From Phaffia rhodozyma (taxonomy: Eukaryota > Basidiomycota > Tremellomycetes > Cystofilobasidiales > Mrakiaceae), in the NCBI GenBank assembly GCA_014706385.1, contig JACGZH010000004.1, positions 2,046,001 to 2,110,000 of the forward strand: a stretch of 64,000 nucleotides of DNA. The letters run 5' to 3'. Made by a program: the position numbers and the translations under genes. The notes beneath the pieces are model-generated. The model did no database searches, was not told where the DNA came from, and was given only the letters and a program-made list of their open reading frames with translations. Positions within the stretch are counted from its first letter, which is position 1. Every line of letters starts with the position of its first letter. Shown one piece after another: positions 47,159-59,820 of the stretch.

Positions 47159-48430
47159 ATGCCAACGGATGTGGTTTCGAACGAGGAGGTTCGTTGTCTG
47201 CTGCTGAACTTTTTTCCGCTTCAGATCCTTAAACAAGTTCAATCCTAACATCTTTTCTTGAGATCTTGTGTTCTTTATACACCTTTGCTATCTTTGTCTT
47301 CTGGTTTCTTTCCGTACTTTCTTCCTCTGGAACGGAACCGTAGTTCCTTGTGAAACTCCAGAGTCTTCTCGGGACGACTGAAAAGGCCGGATCTGTATGG
47401 ATCACCCAGAAACGATGTTCGTCTCTCTTTTCCCTTGCTCCTTTCTTGTTGACTTCCTTAGATCCCTTGTAGATCAGTTCAAAGAAGGGCAAGCCAGCTG
47501 ACAATGATGTTTGAATCTTCACATCGTATTTCTTCAACTTCAACCTATGTCGATCCGTTGGCTGTATGCTTCGGATGGAACGGAATTGGGCTTGATGTAG
47601 TGACATGGCAGGACCCATCAGTGATGGAAACGGTGGAAGAAGACGAGTCAAAAAGGACTTGGTCGTGTGCGATCAAGGCCAGTGATGGAAAGACAAAGTT
47701 TACTACTCATGTACGCTCCTTTCTTCTGCTCTTTGTGATTTCTGTCCAGAAAGAATGTTCTGACCCAAGGCTTGTATTGAAAACACTATTGTCACCAAAT
47801 ACCCTGCCCTCGTCTGACTATCTCTCTCCTATTCGTTCTCTTTGAATACCAAAAGGTGCCCTCAACTTCCCTCGACACATTCTCAACCTCATACGGCACA
47901 CTTCTCAAAGCTTCTTTTGCTCCACATCTCCGTAAACGAGACAAGAAGAAGGAGAAGTCTAAAGCGGAAATATTGGTCAGGGAACGAAAACGGTTAGAGG
48001 TCGTCGTTCAGAAAGGTTTACCGGACGAAACAGGCAAACGAGGAAAAGGTAGAGGACGTGAGTACTGATTTTTTTTTCTTTCCAATCCCACCCACTCTGT
48101 GCTTTCATTCTGTTTGGCTCTTACTGTTGAAAACGATGAGGGTCCGGAAATCACGCTGTTGAAAGTACGAAGAGAACAGGAAGAGGGGAAAACGTCCCAG
48201 TAGTCAGAATACACTGCAAAGAAGGAGCCTAGACGACTCGAACTCATACTGATGGCTTATCTCTCCTATCTTGCTGTTCTTTGTGACGATTTCCAGGTCA
48301 TCAACGTAAAGTCAAGGCGCTCCGTAAAGCTGAGGCCGCTCTATCAAAGATCGTGGGCAAGGAAGAGAGAAAGAAGCAAGGCGATGCTGCTGTGGCTGAT
48401 TTACTGGTTGGAGTAAGCCCGAGTTCCTGA
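47159..48430 (+). CDS. SRP14: Signal recognition particle subunit SRP14
   Basis: Alu-domain protein of the SRP. Exon 1 is MPTDVVSNEE. Exon 2 gives FLVKLQSLLGTTEKAGSVWI followed by TQKR, which parallels the FL.EL..LF....SGSV.ITLK start of the family. A middle exon includes TWSCAIKASDGKTKFTTH (family: C.IRA..GK.KIST). The next reads VPSTSLDTFSTSYGTLLKAS with LRKRDKKKEKSK, matching V...EL.KFQ..Y..LLK..M..LKKRDK. Beyond the conserved core there is a basic extension (GKRGKGRGRGHQRKVKALRK and onward) ending LLVGVSPSS, TGA at 48428..48430. The middle exon region 47500-47650 is less certain and its frame contains an insert relative to human SRP14. Confidence 0.8.
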
Positions 48431-48660
48431 TACCAATGAAGGTGTTAAGGTTGTATTAGTTTTGTTCTTCGATATTTCCTCTCTCTCTCTGACTAGCTAC
48501 GTGTGGTAGCAAACGGTGCCAGTTTTTTTAGATATTAAAAAAAAACGCAAAACGAGATATCTCGAGCGGACCATGATAACTGATACAACAAACAAGTGAC
48601 GCTGACGACTAGCTAAGGAATCAGATCTATATTAACCGACCTAATCCACGCTAATCTGAA

Positions 48661-50220
48661 TTACACTTTGTCTGGACCAGACTGCTTAACCTCCCTCACT
48701 TTCTCCTTGGCCTTTAATTTCTTCTTCCGGTTCTTCTTCGACTGCTTTCCTCGGGGCGAGACTTGATGTTTATCAGGAGAGGCGCGCTGTTCAGAAATCT
48801 TGGGATTGGTATATGAAAAAAGAAAAACAAAAAAAAATCAAGAGACAGGAAGGTCCGGTTGAGTTTAATCCCTCCACCCCTTTCAGCGTATCATGTTTCT
48901 ATCAATAAAGACAGCGGACCTCGACATCTCTCTCAACGAAGTTTTCTACATCCATCCCCAGCCGGATGACTGTCTCGATTGGATGACCCATTCGAAAAGA
49001 TTCGTAGTGGGTCTCTGCTCCTTGAGTTTGATCGATCTGGTAACAGGGGCATGAATGATTCAGAAAGTGTTGGGCCTAAATTTGTAGAGAAAGAGAGGGA
49101 GGGAGGTTGATCATCTTGCTTTACCAGTTCGGTTGGACATACTCTGATCGGATTGACGTCATCCTCGAGCGGCATATCGGTGCTCGTCTCTTCCATTTGG
49201 AGCTTGATTGGTATATGTTCAGTCTCTTGATGAGTTTCATATGGGTGTATCTCATCAGATATATCAGGCCCAGCAAGGCTTCCTTCTCTTTCGATTATGG
49301 TGCTGTCTGCTTGAATCAGTGTGATGGGACCAGCAACTTATCACGTCAAATGTCTTCTCTGTGTGACGCTATGCTCGGATGTTAAAACGCATGAGAAGGA
49401 CGTACTGGATCCAGAAGACGATGTGATATCTGATTGAGAGGTTCGAGAATCGTACACTGGATCGTATACATCATCAATAATCAGGTGAAGACTGCCGTCA
49501 AATCGATCAACAACGTCCAACGATTGCTCCGTTTTGGACATGGACATAAGCGGATGAGAATCATCAATCGTTATCTGAGACTAGAAGGAGGGCAAGGAAG
49601 AAACAACAAAACTATGTCAGCCGATTAGATCGACCGTTCATACGAACAGGTACTTGTATCGGTTAGAGCTTCTGCTATGAATTAGTAAAGAGCCTAACCC
49701 TCGTGCGTTCGTGGGAACCGGTCGCGTTCAACAATGCAGTCCTGTTGTCATTGGTGACCTTCTGAGAGTCGCCTGCAACCTGTTATTGGGAACGGCACCT
49801 TGTCAGTCAGAAGTTTGCGTTGATGCACCCTCATGTATGAGGGTAATCAGTTTGAAGAGGGCACACCCCTGTATCCTGACATAGTTGGACGAATGCGATG
49901 GTCGGAATCAAGACAGCCACGAAAGGAACGAGAGCCAGGCTCTCTACGTATCCGAGGATGCCTACGAAAGGATGAATGGTCGAACGAGCCATAGAGGCAG
50001 GATTCAGATGAGATATAGTATACATCTGAGCATCCAAAAAAGAGTAGTGGACGTTGCTGGCTTGATCAGACCTTTGGAGGCATAAAGAAGAATGTCTTCT
50101 CATATGGTGCCTGCATGGCCGAGGACATATCTGATGCCTGATGCACACAGGATCAGTTCCCTTCCTCGGCAGATCATAGTTGAGCGCAATTGTTCCTTCT
50201 TGTTCTTTGGGTCTTTCCAT
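48661..50220 (-). CDS. Hypothetical protein with one candidate membrane segment and a Lys-rich tail
   Basis: Not recognised. On minus, an ATG at 50218..50220 opens MERPKEQEGTIALNYDLPRK. A following exon has a hydrophobic stretch, YVESLALVPFVAVLIPTIAF. Later exons are polar and acidic: GDSQKVTNDNRTALLNATGS, SQITIDDSHPLMSMSKTEQS, DRFDGSLHLIIDDVYDPVYD, EETSTDMPLEDDVNPIRVCP, and IDQTQGAETHYESFRMGHPI with MDVENFVERDVE. The last exon reads RASPDKHQVSPRGKQSKKNR, then KKKLKAKEKVREVKQSGPDKV, and ends at 48661. The strongly basic end suggests RNA, lipid or nuclear targeting, but that is a guess. It is divergent to MOG1 (249 bp apart). Exon borders at the 5' end are uncertain. Confidence 0.5.
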
Positions 50221-50469
50221 ACGATATGATATGTACGATATTCCTTCTCTAGCTAGTTCTTATTCTCTGACTCTTTTCTCTCTGATCAGTTCGTCAGTTC
50301 AGCTCTGACGATTAGGATGCTGTCCGGCGCAGAGCGCAGAGAAAGACATGAGGTGAGATGTAACGATCGAATGTCACGTGATTCTTCTTTACAGTCGCCT
50401 GCTCAGTTTCAAATGGAATCTTCATAGGAGACAACGAGAATCTGAACCATCAGCATAACTCATCAGACG

Positions 50470-51417
50470 ATGTCCTCAAACACCACATCTTATCCTCTCT
50501 TTGGAGGAGCTCTCTCTATTGACCTGCCAGCTGGTCTGCTAGACGCAAGGTCAGTCGTACGTCCACTCTTCTCAACTGTTTGGCTGGACCTGAGCCTGTT
50601 TCCAGAAGTTTAATCTAGCTGTTTGATCTCTATTAATCTTCGACCCCTTTCCCTTGATGACGCACGTTTGGGTCTGTTCATATAGTGATATCCGTCAAGT
50701 ACCTGATACTCAGGAAGTCTTTCTCGCGCATGATTCAGAGCTATCTTATATCATTGAGATTCTGGAAGCAGTCGAGTCGGACGAGTGCGCAGGAGCCATA
50801 AAGTGAGTTTGGTGAGAAAGTGATGGTGAAAGGAGGGGAAACGTGTTCTTATGTAGAACGCTGACGTTCGTTTTCTTCCTGCCTGATTGTCATCTGTTGG
50901 CCTACGTAGGTTTCACTTTGATTCACTCGCACATGACAACACTGCGCTCTCATCGACAATCACCTCTATCGACAGCCCATCATCCCTATCGACTGAATCA
51001 GCTGTCAAGTTTTCAGATTTCCCACCTTCGCCGCCGAATCAGCCTACAGTGGTGACACTTTGTGGGAATCAGGTGGTTCAGAAGTTCGGAAAGAAAGAAC
51101 TTGAGGGCGAGGTTGTAATCTTTATGGCTGTCTGGCGAATACAAGGTTCGCTGTCTTTCCTCTATCACTCTTTCGTCGTGTTACTATCTTTGATACTAAC
51201 AAGGACGAAATGAAACTCTGAACATCGAACCACCACATATTTTCTTACCACTTCTCCATCTCCATCCTTATCTTTCAAATCGACGTTAGGAAAAAACACC
51301 GATATCGTGTTCACTATCAACTGCCCTGAGCCCTCGTTCCGACAAGCGGCAGAACAAGCTTTTAGAGCTGCCGTTCCTATGTTCAAAGTCAATGATTGGA
51401 ATCTGTTCGCTGGTTAG
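50470..51417 (+). CDS. MOG1: Ran-binding nuclear import factor Mog1
   Basis: Small protein that binds Ran/Gsp1 and promotes nucleotide release. It starts MSSNTTSYPLFGGALSIDLP with AGLLDAR, matching the family pattern LFGGA....P..F.D.S. The next exon reads SDIRQVPDTQEVFLAHDSEL with SYIIEILE (family: LR.VPD.QEVF.......S.I.EIL), then FHFDSLAHDNTA (family: ..F.ELAHDNDA). An exon with VVTLCGNQVVQKF and VVIFMAVWRIQ (family: G.Q.V.KF......V.I.L...R) is followed by KNTDIVFTINCPE and FRAAVPMFKVNDWNLFAG. TAG at 51415..51417. The whole protein follows the Mog1 fold order, with a Ser-rich insertion after LAHDN. Confidence 0.9.
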
Positions 51418-51853
51418 ACGATTGATGTAAGGATTCAATGAGTTAACCCGTGAATACCGTCGATCGATAGAGTTTAAAGATGATACCGCTTAGACGAGTT
51501 TCAAACATTCAGCCGTTTCCAAACAAGTATAGGGTAGTTGATAAAATGGAACAAGAAAAGGGGGTATCGTATGATGACAAAAAGCCGAGTGATATCTGAA
51601 AGACAAGAACGATAAGAATAGAACAAGAAGTTTCAAACTTTCTTCGCTCTCTTCTTCTTTTCCCTCTAAAGGAAGAGATGGATGAGACTCAATCACAACC
51701 AGAAGAAAGAGTATAGCTACAAAACGAGACGGTACAAGACAAGATAAGACTTTCAACAAATGAAACGAAAGACAGAAACAGATAGAAAACTCTACAAGAT
51801 AGCAGAAGCGAAAGAGGAAAGAGGAAAGAGGAAAGAGGAAAGAGGAAAGAGGA
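51418..51853. terminator. Convergent 3' region with (GAGGAAA)n repeat
   Basis: 436 bp between the MOG1 stop and the stop of the Ser/Pro-rich gene. It contains about six GAGGAAA units at 51809-51852 that end one base from the neighbouring stop codon. No gene is seen. Confidence 0.6.
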
Positions 51854-54517
51854 CTAATCACTCAGTGTACTGGAAGATAGATACAAGAGAACCAAGCTCT
51901 CGCCCTCACTCTCAAGCGAAGATCTTGCTGGATTCGTCAAGTTGGAATTCTCACTACTCGACCTTCCCAACTGATAAAGTCTCCTCTCTCCTGCCATCGT
52001 ATTTTCCTCTCGAGGAGGGGAACGAGGTGGTAGTGAAGGGAGAGGACGGCTCATCTTCGAGTAAACTTCTGGTATGATGGTGGGCGTTGGGGAGTTAGGA
52101 ACGGGCGTAAGTTCAAGTATCGACGGACACAGAACCGAGTTCGTAAAGTCGTGTGTTCGATCGGGTGATTTTTGAGATGAAATTTTGTGCGGAGAAGGGG
52201 ATGGCAAACATGAGGGAGAAACAGGAAGATGAGGTAAGAGAAGCTCAAACGGGTTTATAAACGCAGGTTGGTTATCGGAGGATGGGTCACGATCTGTTTT
52301 GATAGGTAGAGAATAGGATCGACCAAGCCCTGCTGGTGTTGACGCGGCTGGGGTTGCTGCTGTTGAAAACAGAGGCTCGGATGCGTTCGAACCGCAGGGT
52401 GATGGACGAAGAGGACGAAAAGCGACAGGGGGTGGTTCAAGGACAACGGACGTGCGAGGAGGAAGGGTGAAGAGGGGTAACAACTTGGCCGTCTGGCAAG
52501 AAAAGAGAAAGAAAAAGCAGACGTAAGAGAATGTGGTTGAATGAGGCGATAACTACAAACGATAGGACGTACGACGGCTTCTATATCACTCTCGTAACTC
52601 CGTCTGAGCTCGTTATCACCTTCATCCCGGTCAAGAAGCAAACCCTCTCTCTTTTTGTCCATTCCGTTCTTGCCTTCGTCTTCTTTCTCCTTCTCAAATT
52701 TCCGCTCTATATACATTGTACGCTTCTTTCGAAAGAACGATCCCTTAGGTGAATCTGTATGATGATGACCCGGACCACCACCTCCTTCTAGCGGGCTCGG
52801 AAGAGTTCGTTTTGCCATATTTCGTCGTTCTTTACACTCTCCCTTGTCAGCTATGGACGACGTCCGTCCTACCATCTCAGGCACCGGCTCAGCCTTCGAG
52901 CTGCTGAAAAAGAGGGTGGTGAGAATCTTCGAGGATATTCTTCTACCAATTTTAGGGGCCGGGGTTGGTAAGATCAGATGTTCTAGAGTATTCGGAGAAG
53001 GTAGAGGTGAAGGTGAAGGCGGAATGACAGGCGGCTGAGAGTAATGATGATCGTCGTAGGGTTGAAAGACGGGTGACTGAGGGGAGTGACGAGGGTATGG
53101 TAAAGGGTATTTAGGGTCTATGCATGAAGAGTTCGACACTGTGGATGATGCAACTAGGTATGAATCTGATGGATCTCGCGCGGAAAGACTATGTGATCTT
53201 ATAGGTCCTATCGGATGTTCTTCCCTGTATGCCGATGAAGATGATGTTGCTGATGGAGAGGGAGTGAGAGGAAATCTGGGAAAGGTGGGTTGGGTGGTAT
53301 GTACAGCCGTTTGAGAAAGAGAGAGAGATCGGAGTCGAGGGGGAGGGGATGGGTGCTTAGACGTACTCTGTCCGATTGAAGGAGGGACCAAGGTTGATTC
53401 CCACTCGTCCATCGAGTAGTCATCATCCAAAGCGAATCTTGAGCTTTGGGAATCCACTCGGCTAGGTCGAGAATCGAGGTCGATCGAGGATAAAGTACGA
53501 GAGCCATCAAGTGTAGTGGCCCAGGAGGCTGTCGAATTTGTTCGAGCGCGATAAGACGAGGTGAGAGTCGAATTTGAGTGATCAAGCGAAAGATGTATCT
53601 CTGGGACAGGAGGGACCGGAGGGACAATTGTAGGCCCATTCTTCCTTCGTTCGGAAATGAACTTTGATTTTCCCTTCTTTTCCTGCCGAGCTCGAGGAGG
53701 CGACGGTGATTCATGGCCAAGCTATTTGGAATAGACTTGCAAGTCAGCAACCGGTATCCTGAAAGAAAGAACAAAAATCCAGAGTCACTCTTACGAGACC
53801 GTCCAATATGACCAATGCCGGTTTACTTCCAAACGGCTTCAACGATCCTCCTGTCAATGTGCTCTGTAATCTGGATGGTTTCTTTCCTCGTTTGGAACTC
53901 TTATATAGAGATGATGATTTCGACGATGAGCCATTATCAGACTCAGCTCCAAAATCTTGATCGCTTTTGGACTGATCGTTACGAGACAGGAAGTAATGTG
54001 AAGAAAGAGCGTCGTCTTCATTGTCTTTGTCATCGTCTATGCTGGCAAAAGTTTCAAGAGTGTTTATGCTGAATGAACTCAAGTTGTGGGCGAGACCGGT
54101 CTGGTAATCGCTCAGTTGGTCGTTTGGTCGCTAGAGACGCGCCAACAAGGAATGATACCCCATGATGATGTCCAAGACGATGGTGATGAATATGAGGACA
54201 AGGATCAACATTCAGACGATACAGTGAACGAAAACAGATCAACTTACCCTGGAGATTGTTCGATAACCTTCGCATCCATCATCGAAAGAGATTTGGGACT
54301 AGGACGAGGAACAGGAACGAAAACAGGGAACAAGGAACACGGAACATGAAATAAGGAACAAGGAACAAGGAACAAGGAACAAGGAACAAGGAACAAGGGC
54401 CCCATCGCGACTCAGTAAGCACAGAAGATATTAGAGCGGAGGACACGACCGGTCCATCTTACCTCTCTGTTGATAGAATTCGACCGAGCTCTCGATCTTG
54501 AAGACTTTGACATTGCC
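51854..54517 (-). CDS. Large Ser/Pro-rich, intrinsically disordered hypothetical protein
   Basis: Not recognised. The main exons read on minus: NTLETFASIDDDKDNEDDAL, SSKSSSLYKSSKRGKKPSRL, KPFGSKPALVILDGL, LGHESPSPPRARQEKKGKSK, FALDDDYSMDEWESTLVPPS, several PPSPSPLPSPNT-type proline stretches, a basic patch RRISSKILTTLFFSSSKAEP, KGSFFRKKRTMYIERKFEKE, and a last exon from LLPLFTLPPRTSVVLEPPPV to the stop at 51854. It has no membrane segment and many SP, PPLP and RS elements, which would fit a cytoskeletal, polarity or signalling scaffold. The start is uncertain: I chose MSKSSRSRARSNSINRE at 54517, where a GTAAGAT donor follows. A longer 5' end reaching about 54870 is possible. Confidence 0.6.
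54353..54398 (+). repeat. (GGAACAA)n minisatellite
   Basis: About six GGAACAA units, with degenerate copies extending upstream to 54318. It lies in an intron or the leader of the Ser/Pro-rich gene. Confidence 0.95.
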
Positions 54518-56108
54518 TATTCAATCCAATTCCAAAACAGAATCAGTTCTCGGTCTGTGAACTCTCTTGTTTCTGTTGTAGACACTGTTGGTCTTAAAGT
54601 CGTTGTTGACGGTTTAGAAGTATCTCGAGTGATTTGCCAAAGCTTACCAAGAGGGACTAAACGTCCAAACGAAGCAAAAGACACCAAGACGACATCATCA
54701 ATGTCACCACAAGAACGCGCAGACAGGACAAGACAGGACAGGACAAGATTTATCAGCAGACATGCGAAGTTGAGAGGGAGTGAGAAAAACGTTATGTACC
54801 GACGACCACCATGTATGGAGAGGCATGCCGGTATGACCCTTCAGCGACTACTCGTTCGAAGCGGGCAGGAAGGTGAAGGAAGAGAAGAGAATGTATGTCT
54901 TGTATAGGACAGGTGCGAGAAACAACCAAGCTGTTGATTGGAGAGGAAGGACAGAAAGAAATTCGACAAGCGCGTTTCCATCCCTATGGGTCTGAGCAAG
55001 AAGACCTAGGAGGATGTGAACGGTATGATGCACAACCCTTATGGGTCATTTAACTAAAGCAATCAAAAGGAGAAGAAAAGAAGGAGAGAGATCGAATGAG
55101 TGAAAACTTGACTAAAGAATGTAGGAAGTCAAAAACAGAGAAAAAGGCGGGAGGCAAAGCGTGCTATAAGGTTTATATTGCATCCGGACGTACTTAGATC
55201 TAAATACCTCAGATGACAGATCAAAAACTTCGGGTTGGCACCGGAACGAGATCAAAGAGAGAACGATAAGTAGAGAGCAAGAAGATACCAAGTGATGATG
55301 ATGAAGGAGTGAAATCAAGAAAACATCAGCGCAAGATCACATCAAAACCGAGCTTACTTTTGGTTGAAGGAGAAATGAATGATAACTACTGAACGCCTAC
55401 TTTTGATTCATGAAGGGATCGATAGCGCGTCTAGCTAAAATGACCGTCACAGTGAGGATCAACCGTATGGATCGCCTAAATATATAAACGGAGAGGATGA
55501 AAGCAGCGATACAACAATACCGGACCTTTAAATCCTCACTGGCGCTCCGCCAAGTTGAAAGTCGAAGGGATCAATTGAACATGACCTGCAAGTAGGATAA
55601 CAAGCAGAAGGAATAAGGACTCGACTCTAAACAGATACTCGAGTGTTGTTCGTCTCAGTGCCGAGCGGTAATCTCGAAGACTTTCGTCTCTCTAGATGCC
55701 TCTTGAATACGCAGCCAAACAATCGAGGCCGGACGAAACCAGCGCAGTCACCACATAAGTTTGAACTGATAAGCTCGGAATATTCTATCAACTTCACGCG
55801 CCTTACAAGGCAGTGCTTGTGGGTCGCGTTAGCTCATGACGTATGATTTGCTGGCTGAGATTTTGTTTTTGAAACTATAATTCAAATATATGCTTCGACC
55901 CTGACAACACGTCTTCCCCACACTCTCTGTTACGTTATCCTTCTCGTTCTGTTAGTGATCATAAATTCCGCCCTACTTAAACCTTCCCCAACATCATTCT
56001 CAGTTATATCCTACCATCTCCCCCTTGTTAGAGAAAGATAAATAAAACGTTCTCTATTTCACCCATCTTAACTTAACTCATCTCGTTTCATCCTAATAAA
56101 TCAGTCGT
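54518..56108. promoter_or_regulatory. Upstream region between the Ser/Pro-rich gene and the acyl-CoA synthetase gene
   Basis: About 1.6 kb between divergent genes. The part 54518-54900 may hold further 5' exons of the Ser/Pro-rich gene: a plausible minus-strand coding stretch ITRDTSKPSTTTLRPTVSTT occurs near 54550-54640. The remainder shows no gene. Pyrimidine-rich leader sequence precedes the ATG at 56109. Confidence 0.4.
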
Positions 56109-59100
56109 ATGGCTCCTCGAAAAGGAAACGAAAACGGGTCATGGGAGCTTGACCCGGATTTAACACCAAGCAAGGGCGAAACCAAGACTCGTCGAAGCTA
56201 CTGTGTGAAGGATCTAGTAACCCGTTCGTCCCAGCTGCTTGGAGACTTCTCTTCTCGCCCTTGTCTGAATAGATATGTTATTATCGATGTCCAGCAAGCT
56301 AAACCTTTCTGTATGATGTTTTAATTTCCTGCTCGTTCACCTCCTCTGTTCGTTCCTGAACATGGTCCCTCCTGCCCTGGACATCTCTTTCATACACATA
56401 CTCTTTCACCTCCAAAACCAGAACCCCTTCCCGGAATAAACACAACACTCGATGTGGTCAATTACGCCGCTCAAAAGTCACCCAACGCAAGAGGCTTTGG
56501 CATCCGGCCCGTCCTGGATACCATCACCGAAACTAAACAGATCACCAAGATGGTTGATGGGCAGCCCCACGTTGAGAGCAAGGACTGGAAGTTTTTCAGA
56601 CTGGGCGAGTATCAGTGGATTACTTATCTCGAGTTCAAACAGCGCATCAACAAGATCGGTACTGGTCTCTATGAACTTGGTCTTGGAAAGAGAGAGAACG
56701 GGGAGAGTGGGTTCGTCAATATATATAGCATGACCTGGTAAGCATCTCATCTTTCGACTCTTGTGTTCCCTCTTTTGCCAAGAGTTACTAAGATCGACGC
56801 CGATACTCTTCATTCTTTAATCATGCGGCCAGTTTGCATTGGCAGATGATGGCTCAAGGTAAGTCTTTCCAAGTGGAGTAGGAAAAAACGTCTTCATGCT
56901 GGCATCACACAGTTTGACTAAGATCACACACATTTTGCATAGCTTGCGCATCAATCTCTGCGCCGATATGTACCGCTTATGATACCCTCGGACCCGACGG
57001 GCTCTCCCATGCTTTGAGCGAGACATCTAGTCAAGCAGTCTTCACCAACGCCGACCTACTTCCGACTCTGCTCAAAGTGATCAAGAACTGTCCTGATCTT
57101 CGTACCGTTATCTATGACGGAGAGCCATCGAATCAGGTCCTAACTTCTTTCCAAGAATTGAAGAACGTCCGATTGATTAGCTTAGAAGAGGTCGAAGAGT
57201 TGGGCTCTAAGAGGGAAACGGTAGAGATCCCTCCGAAAAGAGATGACATTTGCTGTGTTATGTATACTTCCGTCCGTATCTCTTCTTCCTTATCTCGATC
57301 TTCAATAAGAATCAATGCTCAAGCAATAATCTTGCGGGTTCGTCCGGTTCTTTGATACAGGGTTCAACCGGAACACCCAAAGGTGTGGTTCTTTCCCATG
57401 GTAACATCATCTCGTCCGTCGGCGCGGTCTACACCTTACTATACGAGATCTTGAGCATTGGGGATGTTTATCTTGGTAATTACTCTCATATTCAGGATAG
57501 CTTTCAATTCGCCTCTTGAACAGCTCACTTACCTAGGTAAAATTTCTGCTTTATTTTACAGCCTACCTGTAAGGATCATGTTTGCTTGTGTCGAAGTCAG
57601 ACGCCAGAAACTCATCTATTCACTCAATATCTCCCCGTTTATCAGACCATTGGCTCACATTCTTGAGCTTGTCGTCGAGATCTCCTGGGTAAGTTTTGTA
57701 ACTTACATCTTGCAGCATATTGAATTTCAAACGTTCTAAATCATATGGCTTCCAGATTTTCGTCGGTATGCCTATCGGTTACGGCCGTGTCAAGACTCTT
57801 ACCGACGCCTCCGTCCGACAGTGTAGGGGTGATATTGCAGAGCTCAAGCCTACAATCGTTAGTTGAACTCTTCGCTTTTGTACTTCACGTTTCGTCTCAT
57901 ACTGATGATCGGGCTGCCCCAATCGCTGTTTTCTGTCCAGATGACTGGAGTTCCTGCCGTCGTTCGTCCCTCTACCACTCGACTTTTAAAAGCCTTATTT
58001 TCAACGTATCGGTAGATACTCACCATGTTATGTTTGGTATTCGATCAGTGGGAGACCATCAGGAAAGGTGTGAACGCAAAGGTGGCCGCAGGCTCAACTC
58101 TTACCCAGTATGCTTTCAACTTCGCATACAACCTCAAGTTCTTTGCCCAGAAGTATGGTATCCCAATACTCCCTCAGCTTGCTGACACAGTCGTCTTCGT
58201 GAGTTCCTTCGATTCGATTCTTGCGACCAAACTCTAGTTCGGTAGCTTTCATCAGCCGGGGGAAGATCTCTGTGAACTGACCTCTGAAGAAATGTTTTTC
58301 ATTTCGTGTTGTACAGAACAAAGTCAAATCTCAGACAGGAGGAAGGCTTCGGTTCGTCTTGTCGGGAGGCGCGGCCATTTCTAGATCTACTCAGGAATTC
58401 TTGACGACCACTTTGGTGACGACCCTCCAAGGGTAAGCCTCTGCATTTATTTTGCATTGTGTTTTCCCGGTATCTTGTGATTCTAAATAATATTGTTATT
58501 CATCTAGGTACGGTCTGACTGAAACGGTAGGCATGTGTTGTGTTCTTCCTCCTGATTTCTTCCGTTATGGGGTAGCCGGAGTCCCAGTACCCAGTATGGA
58601 GCTCAAGGTTCGTTTCCACTGTCTTTTGCCCCTTTGTATATCTCTGGTTAAGATTAATCGGCCCTCCATTGCCCCGTTTTGCATTTGCTTTGTGAACAAA
58701 GCTTGTGGACGTACCCGAAGCTGGCTATCTTGCTACCAACTCTCCGCCACAGGGGGAAATTTACTGTCGGGGCCCATCTCTCTTCCAAGGTTACTTTAAA
58801 CGACCAGATCTTGACCAGGAAGCATTCAGTGATGGACCAGACGGCAGATGGTTCAAGACCGGAGATGTTGGACAGTTCAACTCGGATGGAACAGTTAGCA
58901 TTGTTGATCGAGTCAAGGTATCTTTCTTGTTCTCTATTTTCTGACATTGGGGTTTCATATAGACCGATGAGTATACGGCGCCTAATTCGTTGTCGGAATG
59001 TTGATTTGATATATAGAATCTTGTCAAGCTTGCTGGGGGAGAATACATTGCGTTGGAGAAGCTTGGTTTGTTCCGGTGTTGTTCTTCTAGTCCATCACAA

Positions 59101-59820
59101 CTGGCAACTGATTAAACATGGTTGAACTGCTTCAGAGTCGATATACAAGTCCAATCAGCTGGTGGGCAATATGTGCGTGTTTGCTAGTACCGAAGCAAGA
59201 CAGCCGATCGCTGTCGTCCTTGTTGTTCGTATAATTTTTTTTACAAAAGCCTATCACTCGTCCCGCTCCTTCTCGACCTCACGCAAACTCTTCTTGATTT
59301 CACATACATCCAGCACGAAGCCAACTTGAAACCGTTCCTTGCCTCGAAGAACCTCGCAACGCCGGACGCTCCCCTGGCACAAGTCATTGAGGATTCCAAG
59401 GTTCAGAAGGCGGTGCTCGCTGATATTAACAGTACCGGTAAGAAGGCCGGACTGAACTCGATGGAAACCCTGCAGGCAGTTGTGTTGACGCTAGACGAGT
59501 GGACTGTAAGTTTCGACCTATTGGTTCACTGGAACATCATAAGGTCCGATCAGTTGATCCTTGAAGCTAATTCTGAACTGTCTCTTGCGTTCATACGGTC
59601 CAACCCAAATTGGATGGGTTACAGCCTGAGTCTGGACTCCTCACCGCCGCCCAGAAGATCCAGCGAAAGCCAATCGAGAAGAAGTACGAGTCGGACATCA
59701 AGGTCCGTTTTGCTTTCTCATATCTAATTTGTTTTAATCTTGTGGCCAGCCGTTGTTCTCAAAGACTGACGTTCTTTTCCATGTGGTTGTGCACATGTAC
59801 AGAAAGCTTACGCAGTCTAA
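56109..59820 (+). CDS. Long-chain fatty acyl-CoA synthetase (Faa1/Faa4 type)
   Basis: ATP-dependent activation of fatty acids to acyl-CoA. It starts MAPRKGNENGSWELDPDLTP with a KTRRS segment, then LPGINTTLDVVNYAAQKS, KDWKFFRLGEYQWITYLEF, and SISAPICTAYDTLGPDGLSH. The AMP-binding P-loop YTSGSTGTPKGVVLSHGN is interrupted by an intron after YTS. Next come AYLPLAHILELVVE, FVGMPIGYGRVKTLTDASVR, LRFVLSGGAAISRSTQEFL, QGYGLTETVGM, and the FACS signature WFKTGDVGQFNSDGTVSIVD then RVKNLVKLAGGEYIALEKLE. The C-terminus has NSMETLQAVVLTLDEWT and ends KKYESDIKKAYAV with TAA at 59818..59820. About fifteen introns interrupt it. Order and length match yeast Faa proteins; the exact paralogue is not decidable. 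Confidence 0.93.
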
